Origin: Glycine soja | Lineage: Eukaryota; Streptophyta; Magnoliopsida; Fabales; Fabaceae | NCBI RefSeq assembly: GCF_004193775.1 | Contig: NC_041016.1 | Coordinates: 37,914,176 to 37,978,175, forward strand | Direction of reading: 5' to 3' | Length of the DNA stretch: 64,000 nucleotides | Shown here: positions 1-12,526 of the stretch, piece by piece | Layout of the letters: each line of letters opens with the position of its first letter | Position numbering within the stretch: the first letter of the stretch is position 1 | Notes under the pieces: model-generated | What the model was told of the DNA's origin: nothing | The model's input: only the letters and a program-made list of their open reading frames with translations | The model's database searches: none | Program-made: the position numbers and the translations under genes

Positions 1-75
1 GAAAAAAAAAATTACCATGGTTTTTGTTATTTAGATTATTACCATCAAACCAGTCATTATTTTGGGGACGCCACA
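1..75 (+). repeat. 3' end of the chromovirus 5' LTR
   Basis: The last 75 bases of the 5' LTR, ending in GGGACGCCACA. The same ending closes the 3' LTR at 19177. Only one base substitution and a one- or two-base A-run difference separate the two stretches, so the element is not very old. Confidence 0.9.
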
Positions 76-80
76 ATTGG

Positions 81-92
81 TGGTATCAGAGC
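81..92 (+). other. Primer binding site, initiator-Met tRNA type
   Basis: TGGTATCAGAGC, complementary to the 3' end of plant initiator tRNA-Met, begins five bases after the LTR end. This is the usual minus-strand primer site of chromoviruses and fixes the LTR boundary and the element's orientation. Confidence 0.9.
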
Positions 93-366
93 AAAAGTTG
101 GATTCTAGTGAACCTGTTATGGTCTTGCTGTGTGAATGTTGTGTATCTCTGAAACTTGGGAGTAGGTTTCGGGGAGTGACGTTAAGTCACACATTGTGTG
201 TATTTCTGCCTTCTTGTCTTGAGCATGGATGTGTGACTGATTCATAGGGTTGTTGTGTGTATAAGTATGTATAAAGAGAAGGATGTTGTTATAACTGTCG
301 TAGCCTGTGTGGTACACTCTCTCATTAGGATTTCTTGGGTACTAATAGCTTCCCTACAAGTTAAGT

Positions 367-3304
367 ATGGCAGGACGTGGTAGGGATCAGAACCGTGATG
401 TCCTCGACCGCATCACAGCTGTGCTGGAAACTCTGGTACAGGAACGTGATGTGGAGCCGGCGGAGTATCGGGGACTCATGGCTTTCCGTAAGAACCACCC
501 GCCAAAGTTCAGTGGAGACTATGATCCGGAAGGTGCTAGGTTGTGGTTAGCTGAGACGGAGAAGATTTTCGAGGCGATGGGTTGCCTTGAGGAGCATAAG
601 GTCCTCTATGCGACATTTATGCTCCAAGGAGAGGCCAAGAATTGGTGGAAGTTCGTGAAGCCTTCATTTGTTGCACCTGGAGGCGTGATTCCTTGGAATT
701 CCTTCAAGGACAAATTCCTGGAGAATTACTTTCCACGAGATCTCAAGAAGAAGAAGGCGAGGGAATTTCTGGATTTGAAGCAAGGAAACATGTCTGTTGG
801 AGAGTACACGGCCAAGTTTAATGAGCTTCTGCAGTATTGGCCTCAATACCAATATGCTCGGAATGAGGAAGATTTGTGTGCTCAGTTCGAGAATGGGCTT
901 CGGTTGGAGATCCAACAGGCGGTTAGTTATATGCAGATCACGGATTTTAATCAGTTGGTGACAAAGTGCAGGATTTTTGAGGACAAGATGAAGGAGAGGC
1001 AAGCTAGAGGCGTTGGAGGACCTCAGAGAAACCATCCTTTCAGAGGAAATGGTAACAAGAGGATGAAGCCGTATGCTAGCAACAAGGGGAAGCAACCTAT
1101 GGCTACCTCCAATATGAGCCAGTCAAGGGGGACTGGGGTACAGTGCTTTCAGTGTGGGGGACCGCATCTTAAGAGGAATTGCCCACAGCTCCAGCAGACA
1201 CAGGAGAACCGTTGTTATGTTTGTGGCAAGGTGGGCCATTATGCTCGAGAATGTAGGGTGACTGGGAGGCCGACAGTGACGGCCAATTCTAACACCGTCA
1301 ATCGTGGACCCACTAATTCCACAAGGAGCGGTAATGTTAGCAACAACAACACTAGTGGTGGAAGACCAAAAGTACCCTCTCGGGTATTTGCTATGAGTGG
1401 TTCAGAAGCAGCTGCCTCCGACGATTTGATACGGGGTAAGTGTTTGATTGCTGATAAACTACTAGATGTACTTTATGATTCAGGTGCCACGCATTCTTTC
1501 ATATCTCATGCATGTGTGGAGAGGTTGGGGTTATGTGCGACAGAGTTACCATATGATATGGTGGTGTCTACTCCGACGAGCGAGCCTGTAACCACCTCTC
1601 GGGTGTGTTTGAAGTGTCCTATATTTGTTGAGGGTCGATCTTTTATGGCGGATTTGATTTGCCTACCCTTAGCTCATCTAGATGTGATCTTGGGGATGGA
1701 TTGGTTATCTACTAACCATATCTTTCTAGACTGTAAGGAGAAGATGCTAGTGTTTGGTGGAGATGTAGTTCCAAGTGAATCTTTAAAAGGGGATGCGGCC
1801 AGCGAAGGAACGGGGGATGTTCGAACTTACATGGTGTTGTTCTCTATGTATGTGGAAGAGGACGCTGAAGTTAGTAGTATACCGGTGGTGTCAGAATTTC
1901 CGGAAGTTTTTCCTGACGACATTTGTGAATTACCACCTGAGAGAGAAGTGGAATTCATTATTGACTTGGTGCCTGGGGCGAATCCAGTGTCGATCGCGCC
2001 TTATAGAATGTCTCCGGTAGAACTAGCAGAGGTGAAGGCACAAGTGCAGGATCTTTTGAGCAAGCAATTTGTTCATCCAAGCGCATCACCGTGGGGAGCG
2101 CCGGTCTTGTTGGTTAAAAAGAAGGATGGAAGTATGAGGATGTGTGTAGACTACCGGCAGTTAAACAAGGTCACTATCAAGAACAAATATCCTCTACCAA
2201 GGATAGATGATTTGATTGACCAATTGAGGGGAGCGACGGTATTTTCAAAGATAGATTTGCGATCGGGGTATCATCAAATCTGAGTTAAGAAGGAAGATAT
2301 CCCAAAGACTGCGTTTCGGACTCGGTATGGGCACTACAAGTATTTAGTCATGCCATTTGGAGTGACTAATGCTCCGGCTATTTTCATGGACTATATGAAT
2401 CGTATATTCCATGACTACTTAGATCAGTTCGTGGTTGTGTTTATTGATGATATCCTAGTGTATTCGAGGAATAAGGAAGAGCATGAGAAGCACTTGAGGA
2501 TTGTGTTGCATATCCTGAGGGATAGGAAGTTGTTCGCCAAATTGTCGAAATGTGAATTTTGGTTGGAGAAAGTGCAGTTCTTGGGACACGTGATTTCTAA
2601 GGACGGGGTTGCGGTGGATCCGAACAAGGTGGAGTCGGTTATGGAGTGGCAACAACCGACAACTCCAACGGAGGTTCGAAGCTTCTTGGGGTTGGCTGGC
2701 TATTATAGAAAGTTCATTGAGGGATTTTCCAAATTGGCATTGCCCCTAACTAAGTTGACTCGTAAGAACAAGAAGTTTGTCTGGAATGAGAAGTGTGATC
2801 AAAGTTTCCAAGAGGTGAAGAGGCGGTTGACGACAGCTCCGGTGTTAATTTTGCCCGACCCTAAGAGACCATTTGAAGTGTATTGTGATGCAAGCGGCCA
2901 AGGCCTAGGGTGTGTGTTGATGCAAGAGGGAAGAGTAGTGGCTTATGCTTCACGTCAATTACGTCCTCATGAAGTTAACTATCCGACCCATGACTTGGAA
3001 CTAGCAGCGGTGGTCTTTGCTTTAAAGATTTGGAGGCATTATTTGTACGGTACTCGTTTTGAAGTTTTCACTGATCACAAGAGTCTCAAATACTTGTTCG
3101 ATCAGAAGGAACTCAATATGAGGCAACGAAGATGGATGGAGTTCCTCAAGGATTATGATTTTGGTCTTTCCTACCACCCGGGAAAGGCTAATGTAGTAGC
3201 CGATGCGCTAAGCCGAAAATCTTTACATGTTGCCACTATGATGAGTTTGGAGCAGAGATTGATAGAGGAGTTCCGAGATCTGAATCTAGCAATCGAGGTA
3301 CGAC
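367..3304 (+). pseudogene. Chromovirus gag-pol, first part (gag, PR, RT, RNase H)
   Basis: Polyprotein starting MAGRGRDQ. Residues about 40-230 are the gag domain. Two CCHC knuckles follow near residues 260-300 ([13 protein letters not shown] and [14 protein letters not shown]). The protease active site DSGATH is near residue 371. Reverse transcriptase starts near residue 590 with the CVDYRQLN motif; its catalytic box FIDDILVYS is near 2440-2465. RNase H (DASGQGLGC) starts near 2887. A TGA at 2281-2283, in the position of the usual Arg codon after HQI, interrupts RT; a CGA-to-TGA change would explain it, and the frame is otherwise open. The reading frame runs into the Athila insertion at 3305 and resumes at 13694. 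The ATG at 367 is the first in-frame Met after the leader. Host-cell role: capsid and replication enzymes of the element. Confidence 0.93.
3300..3304. repeat. Target-site duplication, left (Athila)
   Basis: ACGAC immediately before the Athila LTR. It pairs with ACGGC at 13694-13698, one base different. Removing the element and one copy restores the chromovirus reading frame across RNase H into integrase. Confidence 0.8.
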
Positions 3305-4466
3305 TGATCGAGGCCGTGCCCGAATCAAATAAACATGAAAATGCAGTAACTAGGAAGTGATCCTAGGTCGTTTCCCAACGAGCAGTGACAAGCCAAATGT
3401 TCATAATATACTTGCAGTAACAGTAACGATGGGGGGGGGTTTGGTTGTTTGGTAATTAAAGAGCAGAACAAATAAAATGGAATACGAAACTACTAATATT
3501 AAAAACGGGTTGTTTCCTCTGATTCAGAAGCCACTCTCTTATCCTGGGTTATGGAGAATTCGTCCCTAACAGTCAACCACTTAATCCAACCCTATTTCAA
3601 TTTACTAAGCGAAAATCAACTTAGGGTTTTCAATACGTGATTAGGCACCACATACACCAGTTAGCCCTTCGTCCATTAAGCATGAATGCAAGTTAGGCTC
3701 AGAGGCAATTAATCGAACACGAAGCGTGCAGTGATTAATATTCACAAAATTGGGATAATTGGTGAAGGGAAAACTGCCAGGAAACCACATTACAAACGAA
3801 ACCTCAAAGAGAGTTGGGCTTCGTCCTCAAAAGGAAACAACACCAGAAAATCTAGCCTTCCATGGATTCAAACAGAAAACGCAAATGAAACATGAAGCAG
3901 AAACGTAAATGAACAAGAACGTAAATGAACAGAAACGTAAATGAACAGAAACGTAAATGAAAGTAGAAGAAGAAGCAAGAATGAACTCGTAATTAGAAGC
4001 AAAAAACGGAAATTTGCATTAAGAACGAAAACTGTAACAAGGGCACAGAAAAATGTGAAAACCTAAAACCAAAGCTCTGAATAATGAAAATAGCATAGCA
4101 GAATAGAATGCCCTACACGAATCCCAAGGCAGCTATTTAAAAAGAGTCACTCAAAGTCACTGGGCCCTATTACAATACTCTGGCCCAAAATGAAATAAAC
4201 ATTGAACAACATAAAATAAAATTGCGAAATTTCCTAATTAGAAATTAACTAAGATAAGCGCTGCTTTATTTGCCCTCTTCAAGTCCACAACCAAAATCCG
4301 GATTAAGCCCAATGTTTCATTAATTCCTGAAATTAGATTAAAAACATCAAATTAGCTAAATGAGCCCAAATAATAAAACTGCCTAATTAATTGACAATTA
4401 AGACCAATCAATAATTAAAATGGTGCAAAAAGGGTTTAGAAAATAGAAGAAAATGATGGCACATCA
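3305..4466 (-). repeat. Athila LTR (3' LTR of the minus-strand element)
   Basis: Begins TGATCGAGG and ends GGCACATCA on the plus strand. It matches 12527-13693. I saw three substitutions (GTG/GTA near the start, AAATGTG/AAACGTG, AAATGAAAT/AACGAAAT) and a shorter G-run here. It contains a short tandem array at 3898-3960 and, on the minus strand, a TATA-like TTTAAATAG at about 4130-4143. Confidence 0.93.
3898..3960. repeat. 16-bp tandem repeat in Athila LTR
   Basis: About four copies of a unit like AGAAACGTAAATGAAC. The same array is present in the other LTR at about 13128-13188. Confidence 0.8.
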
Positions 4467-4478
4467 AAACCCCCCATA
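4467..4478 (-). other. Athila polypurine tract
   Basis: On the minus strand this reads AAGTATGGGGGGTT directly before the 3' LTR start TGATGTGCC. It is the plus-strand priming site of the element. Similar G-runs in the same sequence context recur at about 5229-5240 and 5836-5850. Confidence 0.75.
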
Positions 4479-5976
4479 CTTAGCCTTTTGCACTCCTGGG
4501 CAAAATGAAACAAAGAACAAAATCCAAGGATATCAGAGGGAGACAAACAACAATATTCACATATTTCTCAATGAACATCAGGGAATGAAAGGAATGGGTA
4601 ACATCTAACATAAGGAGATCCAAAAATTCAAGACATTCATGAAAATCATCCAAGCAACCCAATCATGGCAAAATAGTTAATCAGCTCAAGAATGAAAAGT
4701 GATAAAGCCTCACAAGATATACACTCTATCTCTCAAGTGTCTAGGCTACTATTTACCCTCAAAGCACCCATGAAAGCAAACACCACATAAACTTGGCAAG
4801 ATTCTAAAATTGACAATCAACCCATAAACACAAGCACATGAGGATCAAAAGGTCTTTTAAGGTTGTAATGGGGCCAAGGACAAGGTATGGAGAAATATGG
4901 AATAAGTGGCTAAATCCCAAAGGAATAGAGGAGCAAAGGGGAATAAGTGCATATTAAGAAAAAAATAAAAAGAAGTAAAGATAAAAATTAAACATGAAGA
5001 GTAGAACCAAGAGTTTCATCATTCTTGTGCCATTTAAGATCTTATTCACTCAACTTTATTGCTTTTCTTTTTCTTTTTTTGAATTTTTTTTTTTTACTCT
5101 TTAGCCTTTGAGAAACAACATTTCATTCAGCATGTCCAACATTTAACCAATATACAATGTACATCAAGTATGGCCCAAAATACATCATGAAGCATAGCCA
5201 ACAAAACAAGTTGTCCAATGAAACAAAAACCCCCCACACTTATTCCCAAAACAATTCCAAAGCTCCAAAATTCCTTAAGGATATGGTAATATCATGGTTT
5301 TTCACTTAAGGCTTGTAGTGAGCTTCAAAACAAGGAAAGGGACACAAGGCTCAAAAGGGATATCAAAGGAATTAATTCAAGGTAAGTCCATTTGGCTAGA
5401 AGCTTATAAGAACAAAATTGCCTTAATCATTTCCAAATATGCATGTGAATTAGGACGCATCAACAAGAATCAAGCCAAGGCTATTGTGCAAGCAATCAAT
5501 GGGGCAAAGCACACCAAATGATTATAATGATGGATGGCTCAAATTCTCACAAAGGTAAAATCATCACTTTCAAATTGAGCTTTCAAAACTATCATGACAT
5601 GTAGAGAAGAATCAAGGATTTCAAGTCACAAAATGTCAAGAACTTTTATTTTCAAAACAATTACCCATTTCTTGAACATATCCTATAATACAAAGAAAAA
5701 CATGCAAAGTCGTACGTGCACACAAAATTGACCCAAAATATTAAACTAAAAATCCGACGAAACTAACAACATTAACAAATTAACACAACTAACAAATTAA
5801 CAAAACCAACAAAACTAGCAAAACCAAAGAACACTCCCCCCCCCCCCCCATACTTAAACAACACATTGTCCTCAATGTAGCACAATTAAAAGATTAAAAA
5901 CAATTAAATCATCAAAGAGAATCGGACAAGTGTAATAAAAGCAAAGAAGGAGATAGGAAAAGAAAAACTCCCTAAG
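4479..5976 (-). other. Athila region between pol and the 3' LTR, no env found
   Basis: About 1.5 kb without a coding frame in the element's sense direction. An open stretch of 75 codons at 5294-5521 is antisense to the element and has no recognisable motif. The region is AT-rich and holds two G-runs on the minus strand that resemble the terminal polypurine tract. In Athila elements this is where an envelope-like ORF can lie; here it is absent or decayed. Confidence 0.7.
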
Positions 5977-8900
5977 TCATGGTGGAGGAAGAGTAGGGTG
6001 GAGTAAGGAAGTCTCTTCCACCACTACGTCCACTAAAGAAGGGTTCGTGAGGAATGGCTTAAGTCGATGTCCGTTGACCTTGAAGCTCTTGTTTGTGGAG
6101 TCGCTTTTGATCTCAACTGTACCATAAGGAAAAACATTAATAACAACAAAAGGACCAATCCACTTAGACCTCAACTTACCACTCATGAGTCCAAGCCTAG
6201 AATTATACAATAACACTTTTTGCCCAACCACGAAGTCTTTTTTAACTATCATGCTATCTTGGAACTTCTTGGTCTTTTCTTTGTAGAACTTGGCATTCTC
6301 GTAGGCTTCTAGGCGGATTTCATCTAACTCACTCAGTTGCAACTTCCTTTCCTCACCAGCTTGATCCATATAGAAGTTGCAAGTCTTCACTGCCCAGTAT
6401 GCTTTGTGCTCAATTTCCACTGGAAGATGACATGCCTTTCCAAAGACAACCCGATAAGGAGACATTCCTATGGGTGCTTTGTAGGCAGTCCGATGTGCCC
6501 AGAGAGCATCATCAAGCCTGGTACTCCAATCTTTCCTGCTTGGCTGCACAATCTTCTCTAGAATTCTCTTGATTTCCTTGTTAGAAATTTCTGCCTGTCC
6601 ATTAGTCTGGGGGTGGTATGGTGTGGATACCCTGTGTACCACCCCGTACTTTTTAAGCAGGGCATGCATTGTCCTGTTGCAAAAATGGGTTCCTTGATCA
6701 CTAACAATTGCTTTAGGTACTCCAAACCTGCAAAACAGATTAGACCTGACAAAGTTTGCGACAACTTTAGCATCATTAGTTCTAGTGGGCTTGGCTTCCA
6801 CCCATTTTGAAACATAATCAACTGCAAGGAGAATATAAACATAACCAAAAGAGACAGGAAAAGGACCCATGAAATCTATACCCCAGACATCAAACACCTC
6901 ACAGAATAGCATAGGTTGCTGAGGCATTTGTTGTCGCCATGTAAGTGTATTTCCTGCTCTCTGACACTGCTCACAAGTGCTGCAGATCTTCCACGCATCT
7001 TTAAAGATGGTGGGCCAATAAAAACCACAATCAAGCACTTTGCGAGCTGTCCTTTGAACACCCAGATGACCTTCCGGTGCGGAAGAATGACAGAACTGCA
7101 GGACTGAGTCAGTCTCATGATCTGGAATGCATCGTCTAATGACCTGATCACTGCACAATTTCCACAAGTAGGGGTCATCCCAAATAAAATGCTTAGCATC
7201 ACTTTTAATCTTATCTTTTTGGGCCTTAGATGCTAAGGGAGGAAAAACAGAGGTAACTAAATAATTGACAATGTTAGCAAACCAGGGAGTAGAAAGAGAG
7301 TCAGAAATACTATACAATATATACAAATGATCATCCGGGAAATCATCCCGAATAGGTGAATCTGCATCAGAGACACGTTCGATCCGACTCAAATGATCAG
7401 CAACTAGATTTTGTGCTCCGCTCCTATCACGGATCTCCAAGTCAAACTCTTGGAGCCAGAGCATCCATCGGATCAACCTAGGCTTAGAATCAGCCTTCTT
7501 CAACAAGTACTTTAGAGCTGCATGGTCAGTATAAACAATAATGCGAGTACCAAGCAAATAAGATCGAAATTTTTCAAGAGCAAAAACTATGGCTAGAAGC
7601 TCTTTCTCAGTAGTAGTATAATTTGCTTGGGCAGCATCTAAAGTCCTAGAAGCATAATATATCACCCTGGGCAATTTATCAATTTTCTGAGCAAGGACAG
7701 CCCCCAATGCATAATTTGATGCATCACACATAAGCTCAAAAGGGGCTATCCAATCGGGTGCCTGGATGATGGGGGTGGTAGTCAACGCTCTTTTGAGGCA
7801 ATCAAAAGCCTCTTTGCATCTGTCATTAAAGTCAAACTCCACCTCCTTTTGCAACAAGTTAGACAGTGGAAGGGCTACTTTGCTAAAATCCCTTATAAAG
7901 CGCCTGTAGAATCCTGCATGACCAAGAAAAGATCGCACCTCTCGCACACAAGAGGGGTAAGGCAATTGTGAAATAACAGAAATTTTTGCAGGATCTACTT
8001 TAATGCCCTTATTGGAAATAATGTGGCCTAAAACTATACCTTGCTCAACCATAAAATGACATTTTTCAAAATTTAGAACAAGGTTAGTTTCAATGCATCT
8101 ATTCAAAACTTTTTCCAAACTATTCAAACAACCATCAAAAGAGGATCCATATACAGTGAAATCATCCATAAACACCTCTATGCAATTTTCTAAAAAATCA
8201 CTGAAAATGCTAATCATGCACCGCTGGAAGGTACCAGGGGCATTGCACAGGCTGAAAGGCATCCTCCTATAAGCAAAAGTGCCGAAGGGGCAGGTGAATG
8301 TGGTCTTTTCCTGATCCTCAGGAGCAATAGTAATTTGCATATAACCAGAAAAACCATCAAGGAAACAGTAGTGGGATTTACCTGCCAGGCGTTCAAGCAT
8401 CTGGTCAATGAATGGCAGGGGAAAATGGTCCTTTTTGGTAACCTGGTTCAGCCTCCTATAGTCAATGCAGACTCTCCAACTGTTCTGCACCCGAGTAGGA
8501 ATCAGCTCCTCCTTCTCATTTCTGATCACTGTGAGGCCAGTCTTTTTTGGGACTACCTGGACGGGACTCACCCATTGGCTGTCGGAGATAGGATAAATGA
8601 TTCCAGCTTGCAAAAGCTTGGTTATCTCCTTCTTCACTACATCAAGAATCACCGGGTTGAGTCTTCTCTGTGGCTGTCTTACTGGTTTAGCTCCATCCTC
8701 TAAATTTATTCGATGCATACATGTGGATGGGCTAATACCAGGAATGTCCACCAGGGTCCAGCCTATAGCCTTCTTATGCTTCTTGAGAACTGACAACAAC
8801 TTCTCCTCTTGCTCATCAGCAAGGGAGGCAGATATAATCACTGGAAAACTCTTGCTATCATCCAAGTAAGCGTATTTTAAATTTGATGGCAGAGGCTTCA

Positions 8901-10389
8901 ATTCTGGTGTGGTCGGCTGGACAGTGGTAGAAGGAGATGGTTTCTCAGCCTTTACCTCATAAAGAAAGTCAGAGATATGTGTACTTCCTGAAACATGGTT
9001 AGTCCTATCTGACTCTATAAAATCAATCTCAAGAGGTAAAACACCACCACCAGGCATGCAATCAATATCACTCTCATATTCACTCTCAGCATCAAATTCA
9101 GACATATGATCAAGTACAATTTCAGACTCAATGCATGAAGAGTGAGAGGCATGCAGATTAGAATAAAGATCAGTCATGTATTCATCAACAACATGGTCAA
9201 TTATTTCAGCACGAAATACAGAAAGATCTTCAGATGGGTATTTCATAGCATCCAGAATATTAAAATGAACAGTTATATCACCAAACTCCATGGACAGTCT
9301 GCCTGCATAAACATCTATCTTAGTTATAGCAGTTTTCATAAAGGGTCTGCCTAGAATGATGGGAACTGATCCTTGAGAAAATCCATCTTCCATATTCAAG
9401 ATATAAAAATCAACAGGGAAAATCAGTTCACCAACTCTAACTAAGACATCTTCTATGAAACCAACAGGATAGGCAACACTTCTATTAGCTAAATGAATTA
9501 CCACATCAGTTGACTGCAAGGGACCTAGAGATAGAGAATTAAAAATCGACAGAGGCATAACACTAGCAGAGGCTCCTAAATCTAGCATGGCATTGTCAAA
9601 CTTACTATTCCCTATAATACAAGGTATGCTGAATGTACCTGGATCTTTACATTTTTCAGGAATTTGAGGAACAGATTTACCAATCAATGCGGAGACATTT
9701 CTGCCCATGCTAATTCGTTCACTTCCTTTAAGCTTCCGCTTATTAGTGCACAGCTCCTTCAAGAATTTGGCATATCTTGGAATTTGCTTTATTGCATCCA
9801 ACAGAGGTATGTTTACCTCTACTTTTCTAAACGTTTCCAAGATCTCTTTCTCTGCCTCTTCCATTTTTTTGTTGGAAACTGCTCTTGGAGGGAATGGAAG
9901 AGGGGGAATGTGCTGCTTCTGCAAATCAGAATTACCTGTGGAAGAAGATTCACCTGCACAAAAATTGTTAGGTAGATTTTTGTCATCACCTTTTTCTGGA
10001 ATAGAGTGAAGTTTGGCAGGTTCATTTGCAGATGAGGAAGGTGCTACGGGTTGAGGTCCTTGACACTGCTTTCCCGACCTCAATGAAATGGCACTGACAT
10101 TTTTGGGGTTTTGGACAGCTTGAGAAGGCAGCTTGTCAGAATTCTGGGACTGTTGTTGATTCAATTGAGTAGCTAATTGTCCCATCTGATTGGTTAAGCT
10201 CTGAATGGAGGCTCTGGTCTCTTGCTGAAACTGCATGTTCTGCATAGTCATTTGCCTCACAAGTTCTTCGAGGGAAGGTTGTGGAGGGGCCTCAACTGTT
10301 GGTTGTTTCTGGGGTTGTTGCTGTTGTTGGATTGGTGGAGGAATGTATGGTCTGCTTGGGCCAACAGCATTTTGGAAGGAATGAGCAGG
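5977..10389 (-). pseudogene. Athila pol (PR, RT, RNase H, integrase)
   Basis: One uninterrupted frame from the TAG at 10390-10392 to the stop at 5977. The first Met is at 10260 (MRQMTMQN), giving 1427 codons. Order: a Gln-rich gag tail; protease with [11 protein letters not shown] and ILGRPFM; reverse transcriptase with CIDYRRLNQ and the FMDDFTVYG catalytic box; RNase H with [12 protein letters not shown] and TDHAALKYL; integrase with a CEQCQRAG zinc-binding half and a D-D-E core ([25 protein letters not shown]). All the integrase catalytic acids are present. The length is full for an Athila pol. It shares its frame with gag upstream, so only two nonsense codons separate it from a complete gag-pol. 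Called a pseudogene for that reason, although the enzyme part looks intact. Confidence 0.92.
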
Positions 10390-11652
10390 CTATTGTTGTT
10401 GTTGCTGAGGGCTGGACCATCTGAGGTTAGGGTGATTCCTCCATCCAGGGTTGTATCTGTTGCTGGAAAGATCATAATTACTCTGCTGTGGTTGATTTTG
10501 CTGCTGAGGTTGAGGAGGTCTATTGTAAATATTTGCAGCATAAGCTTCAGGCTGCTCAATTGCTCCAGGTTGCTGCATGGAAGGGCAAAGGTCTGTATGG
10601 TGGTCAGCAGAGGAGCACAAACCACAAACCCTTGCGACAGGTACAGATTTCTGATTCAAGGCCAGCTGGGTTACCAAGTTGACCAACGCATCCAGTTTGC
10701 CTTCAAGCGTCTTAGTTTCAGATGATGCAGATGGGTTTGTAGCTACCTCATGCACTCCTCTAATGACTATGGCATCATTTCTGGCGCTAAACTGCTGGGA
10801 GTTGGAGGCCATCTTCTCAATTAAATTTCTGGCTTCAGCAGGAGTCATGTCTCCAAGGGCTCCACCACTGGCAGCATCTATCATACTTCTCTCCATATTA
10901 CTGAGTCCTTCATAAAAATATTGGAGAAGAAGTTGTTCTGAAATCTGATGGTGGGGGCAACTGGCACATAGTTTCTTAAATCTCTCCCAGTACTCATACA
11001 GGCTCTCTCCACTGAGTTGTCTAATACCTGAGATATCCTTCCTGATGGTTGTGGTCCTGGAAGCAGGGAAAAAATTTTCTAAGAATACTCTCTTAAGGTC
11101 ATCCCAGCTCGTGATGGACCTTGGAGCAAGGTAATACAGCCAGTCCTTTGCCACTCCCTCTAATGAATGAGGAAAAGCCTTCAGAAATATGTGATCCTCT
11201 TAGACATCTGGGGGTTTCATGGTGGAGCAGACAATGTGAAATTCTTTCAAATGTTTGTGCGGGTCTTCACCTGCAAGGCCATGAAACTTTGGAAGCAAAT
11301 GAATCAGTCCAGTCTTAAGAACATATGGGACATCCTCATCAGGGTATTGGATGCACAAGCTTTCATAGGTGAAATCAGGTGCAGCCATTTCCCTTAGAGT
11401 CCTCTCACGAGGTGGAGGTTGTGCCATGTTCTCAGAATGTGCAAAATCAGAATGCTCAGAATCAGAATGCTCAAAATTATAATGCTCAAGATCAGGATGT
11501 TCAAAATCACCAATAACAGAATGCACAGATTCACCAGTTATGGAATGCTCAGAATGATCAAAAGGTATAAAATGATGCCTAACTAATCTATGAAATGTCC
11601 TATCTATCTCAGGATCAAAGGGTTGTAAGTCAGATGGATTGCCTCTAGTCAT
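10390..11652 (-). pseudogene. Athila gag, broken by one stop
   Basis: Starts MTRGNPSDLQPFDPE at 11652, with a run of HSE/HSD-type acidic repeats at residues 35-85. A TAA at 11200-11202 interrupts the frame. The same frame continues to a TAG at 10390-10392. After the first stop comes the conserved gag core (DWLYYLAPRSI, then FLENFFPASRT), and near the end a CCHC knuckle CGLCSSADHHTDLC. The terminal TAG falls in a Gln-rich run directly before the pol frame and looks like a CAG-to-TAG change. Role: capsid and nucleocapsid of the element. Confidence 0.88.
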
Positions 11653-12504
11653 ACACTACATTCAGCATGCACACAACTAGTTGCCTTGTCATGTAAATAA
11701 AGGTGTAGGTTTGAACTACAGCTACCCTCAAATGATATCCAAATGACTTGAAATTTTGTGAGCAACCTTATAAAATGATGAGAAGATAGCACAAAAAATT
11801 TCAGACAAAAATTCAAAGTCTAACTATGAAAGCTAAAATTGGTAGGTTAAGAAAAATAAGTGAATAAAACTTGAAAAATAAAAAACTTTTGACAGAATTG
11901 CTTTTTTTGGACGATGGAGACCACGGCGTAGGAAATTTTTTTCTACCCCAAATGCATATATAATAATTGCGATTCTGATTACCGGAGCAAAAGTTATGGC
12001 CGTTTGAAGTTTTGACAAACACAAAATTTGCTAGTTTTTTGGAACTTTCAAATCTGACCAAACTAAAGGCTCTAGCTATTTTTCCCACAAAATATGGATT
12101 GAAAGAAGTTACCACAAAAAAATTCAGCCAAAAATAACAACCCTAGCTACTAAAACAAAAAATCCCAATTAATTCAGCATGGGTGGTCGCTAAAATCCGT
12201 CTCTAATTGATTTCTACTACTACTCTGTTTTTCCGCAAGCTGATTTCTACTACTACTCTGTTTTTCCGCAAGCTGATTTCTACTACTACTCTGTTTTCAA
12301 GCACAATCTTCACAGCAAAACACCCAAGACTGAAACAGGGGAAACGCTTAATGGTAAAACTGAAACAGAACACACATTAAACAAAATACCAGGACACTAA
12401 TCAACACTAACACACATACTAACACAATACTAACAATTAAACATAAAACACGAAAGGATTAAACACACAACACTAGCTAGCTATTATGAACCTTTGGACA
12501 CTGC
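11653..12504 (-). other. Athila 5' leader
   Basis: About 850 bp between the primer site and gag, without a convincing coding frame. It contains a 33-bp tandem repeat at 12208-12298. This is the expected untranslated leader, where the packaging signal would be. Confidence 0.7.
12208..12298. repeat. 33-bp tandem repeat, 2.7 copies
   Basis: Copies start at 12208, 12241 and 12274 with an exact period of 33 (unit begins TGATTTCTACTACTACTCTG). The copies are identical where complete, so the duplication is recent. It lies in the Athila leader. Confidence 0.9.
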
Positions 12505-12522
12505 TCCCCGGCAACGGCGCCA
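12505..12522 (-). other. Primer binding site, tRNA-Asp type
   Basis: TCCCCGGCAACGGCGCCA on the plus strand equals the 3' end of plant tRNA-Asp, so the minus strand is complementary to it. It lies four bases inside the right LTR. This primer type is characteristic of Athila/Tat elements and confirms minus orientation. Confidence 0.92.
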
Positions 12523-12526
12523 AATT

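Noticed and set aside
5294..5521. 75-codon open stretch in the Athila region after pol, considered as an envelope remnant
   Set aside because: Wrong strand for the element and no signal peptide or membrane segment.
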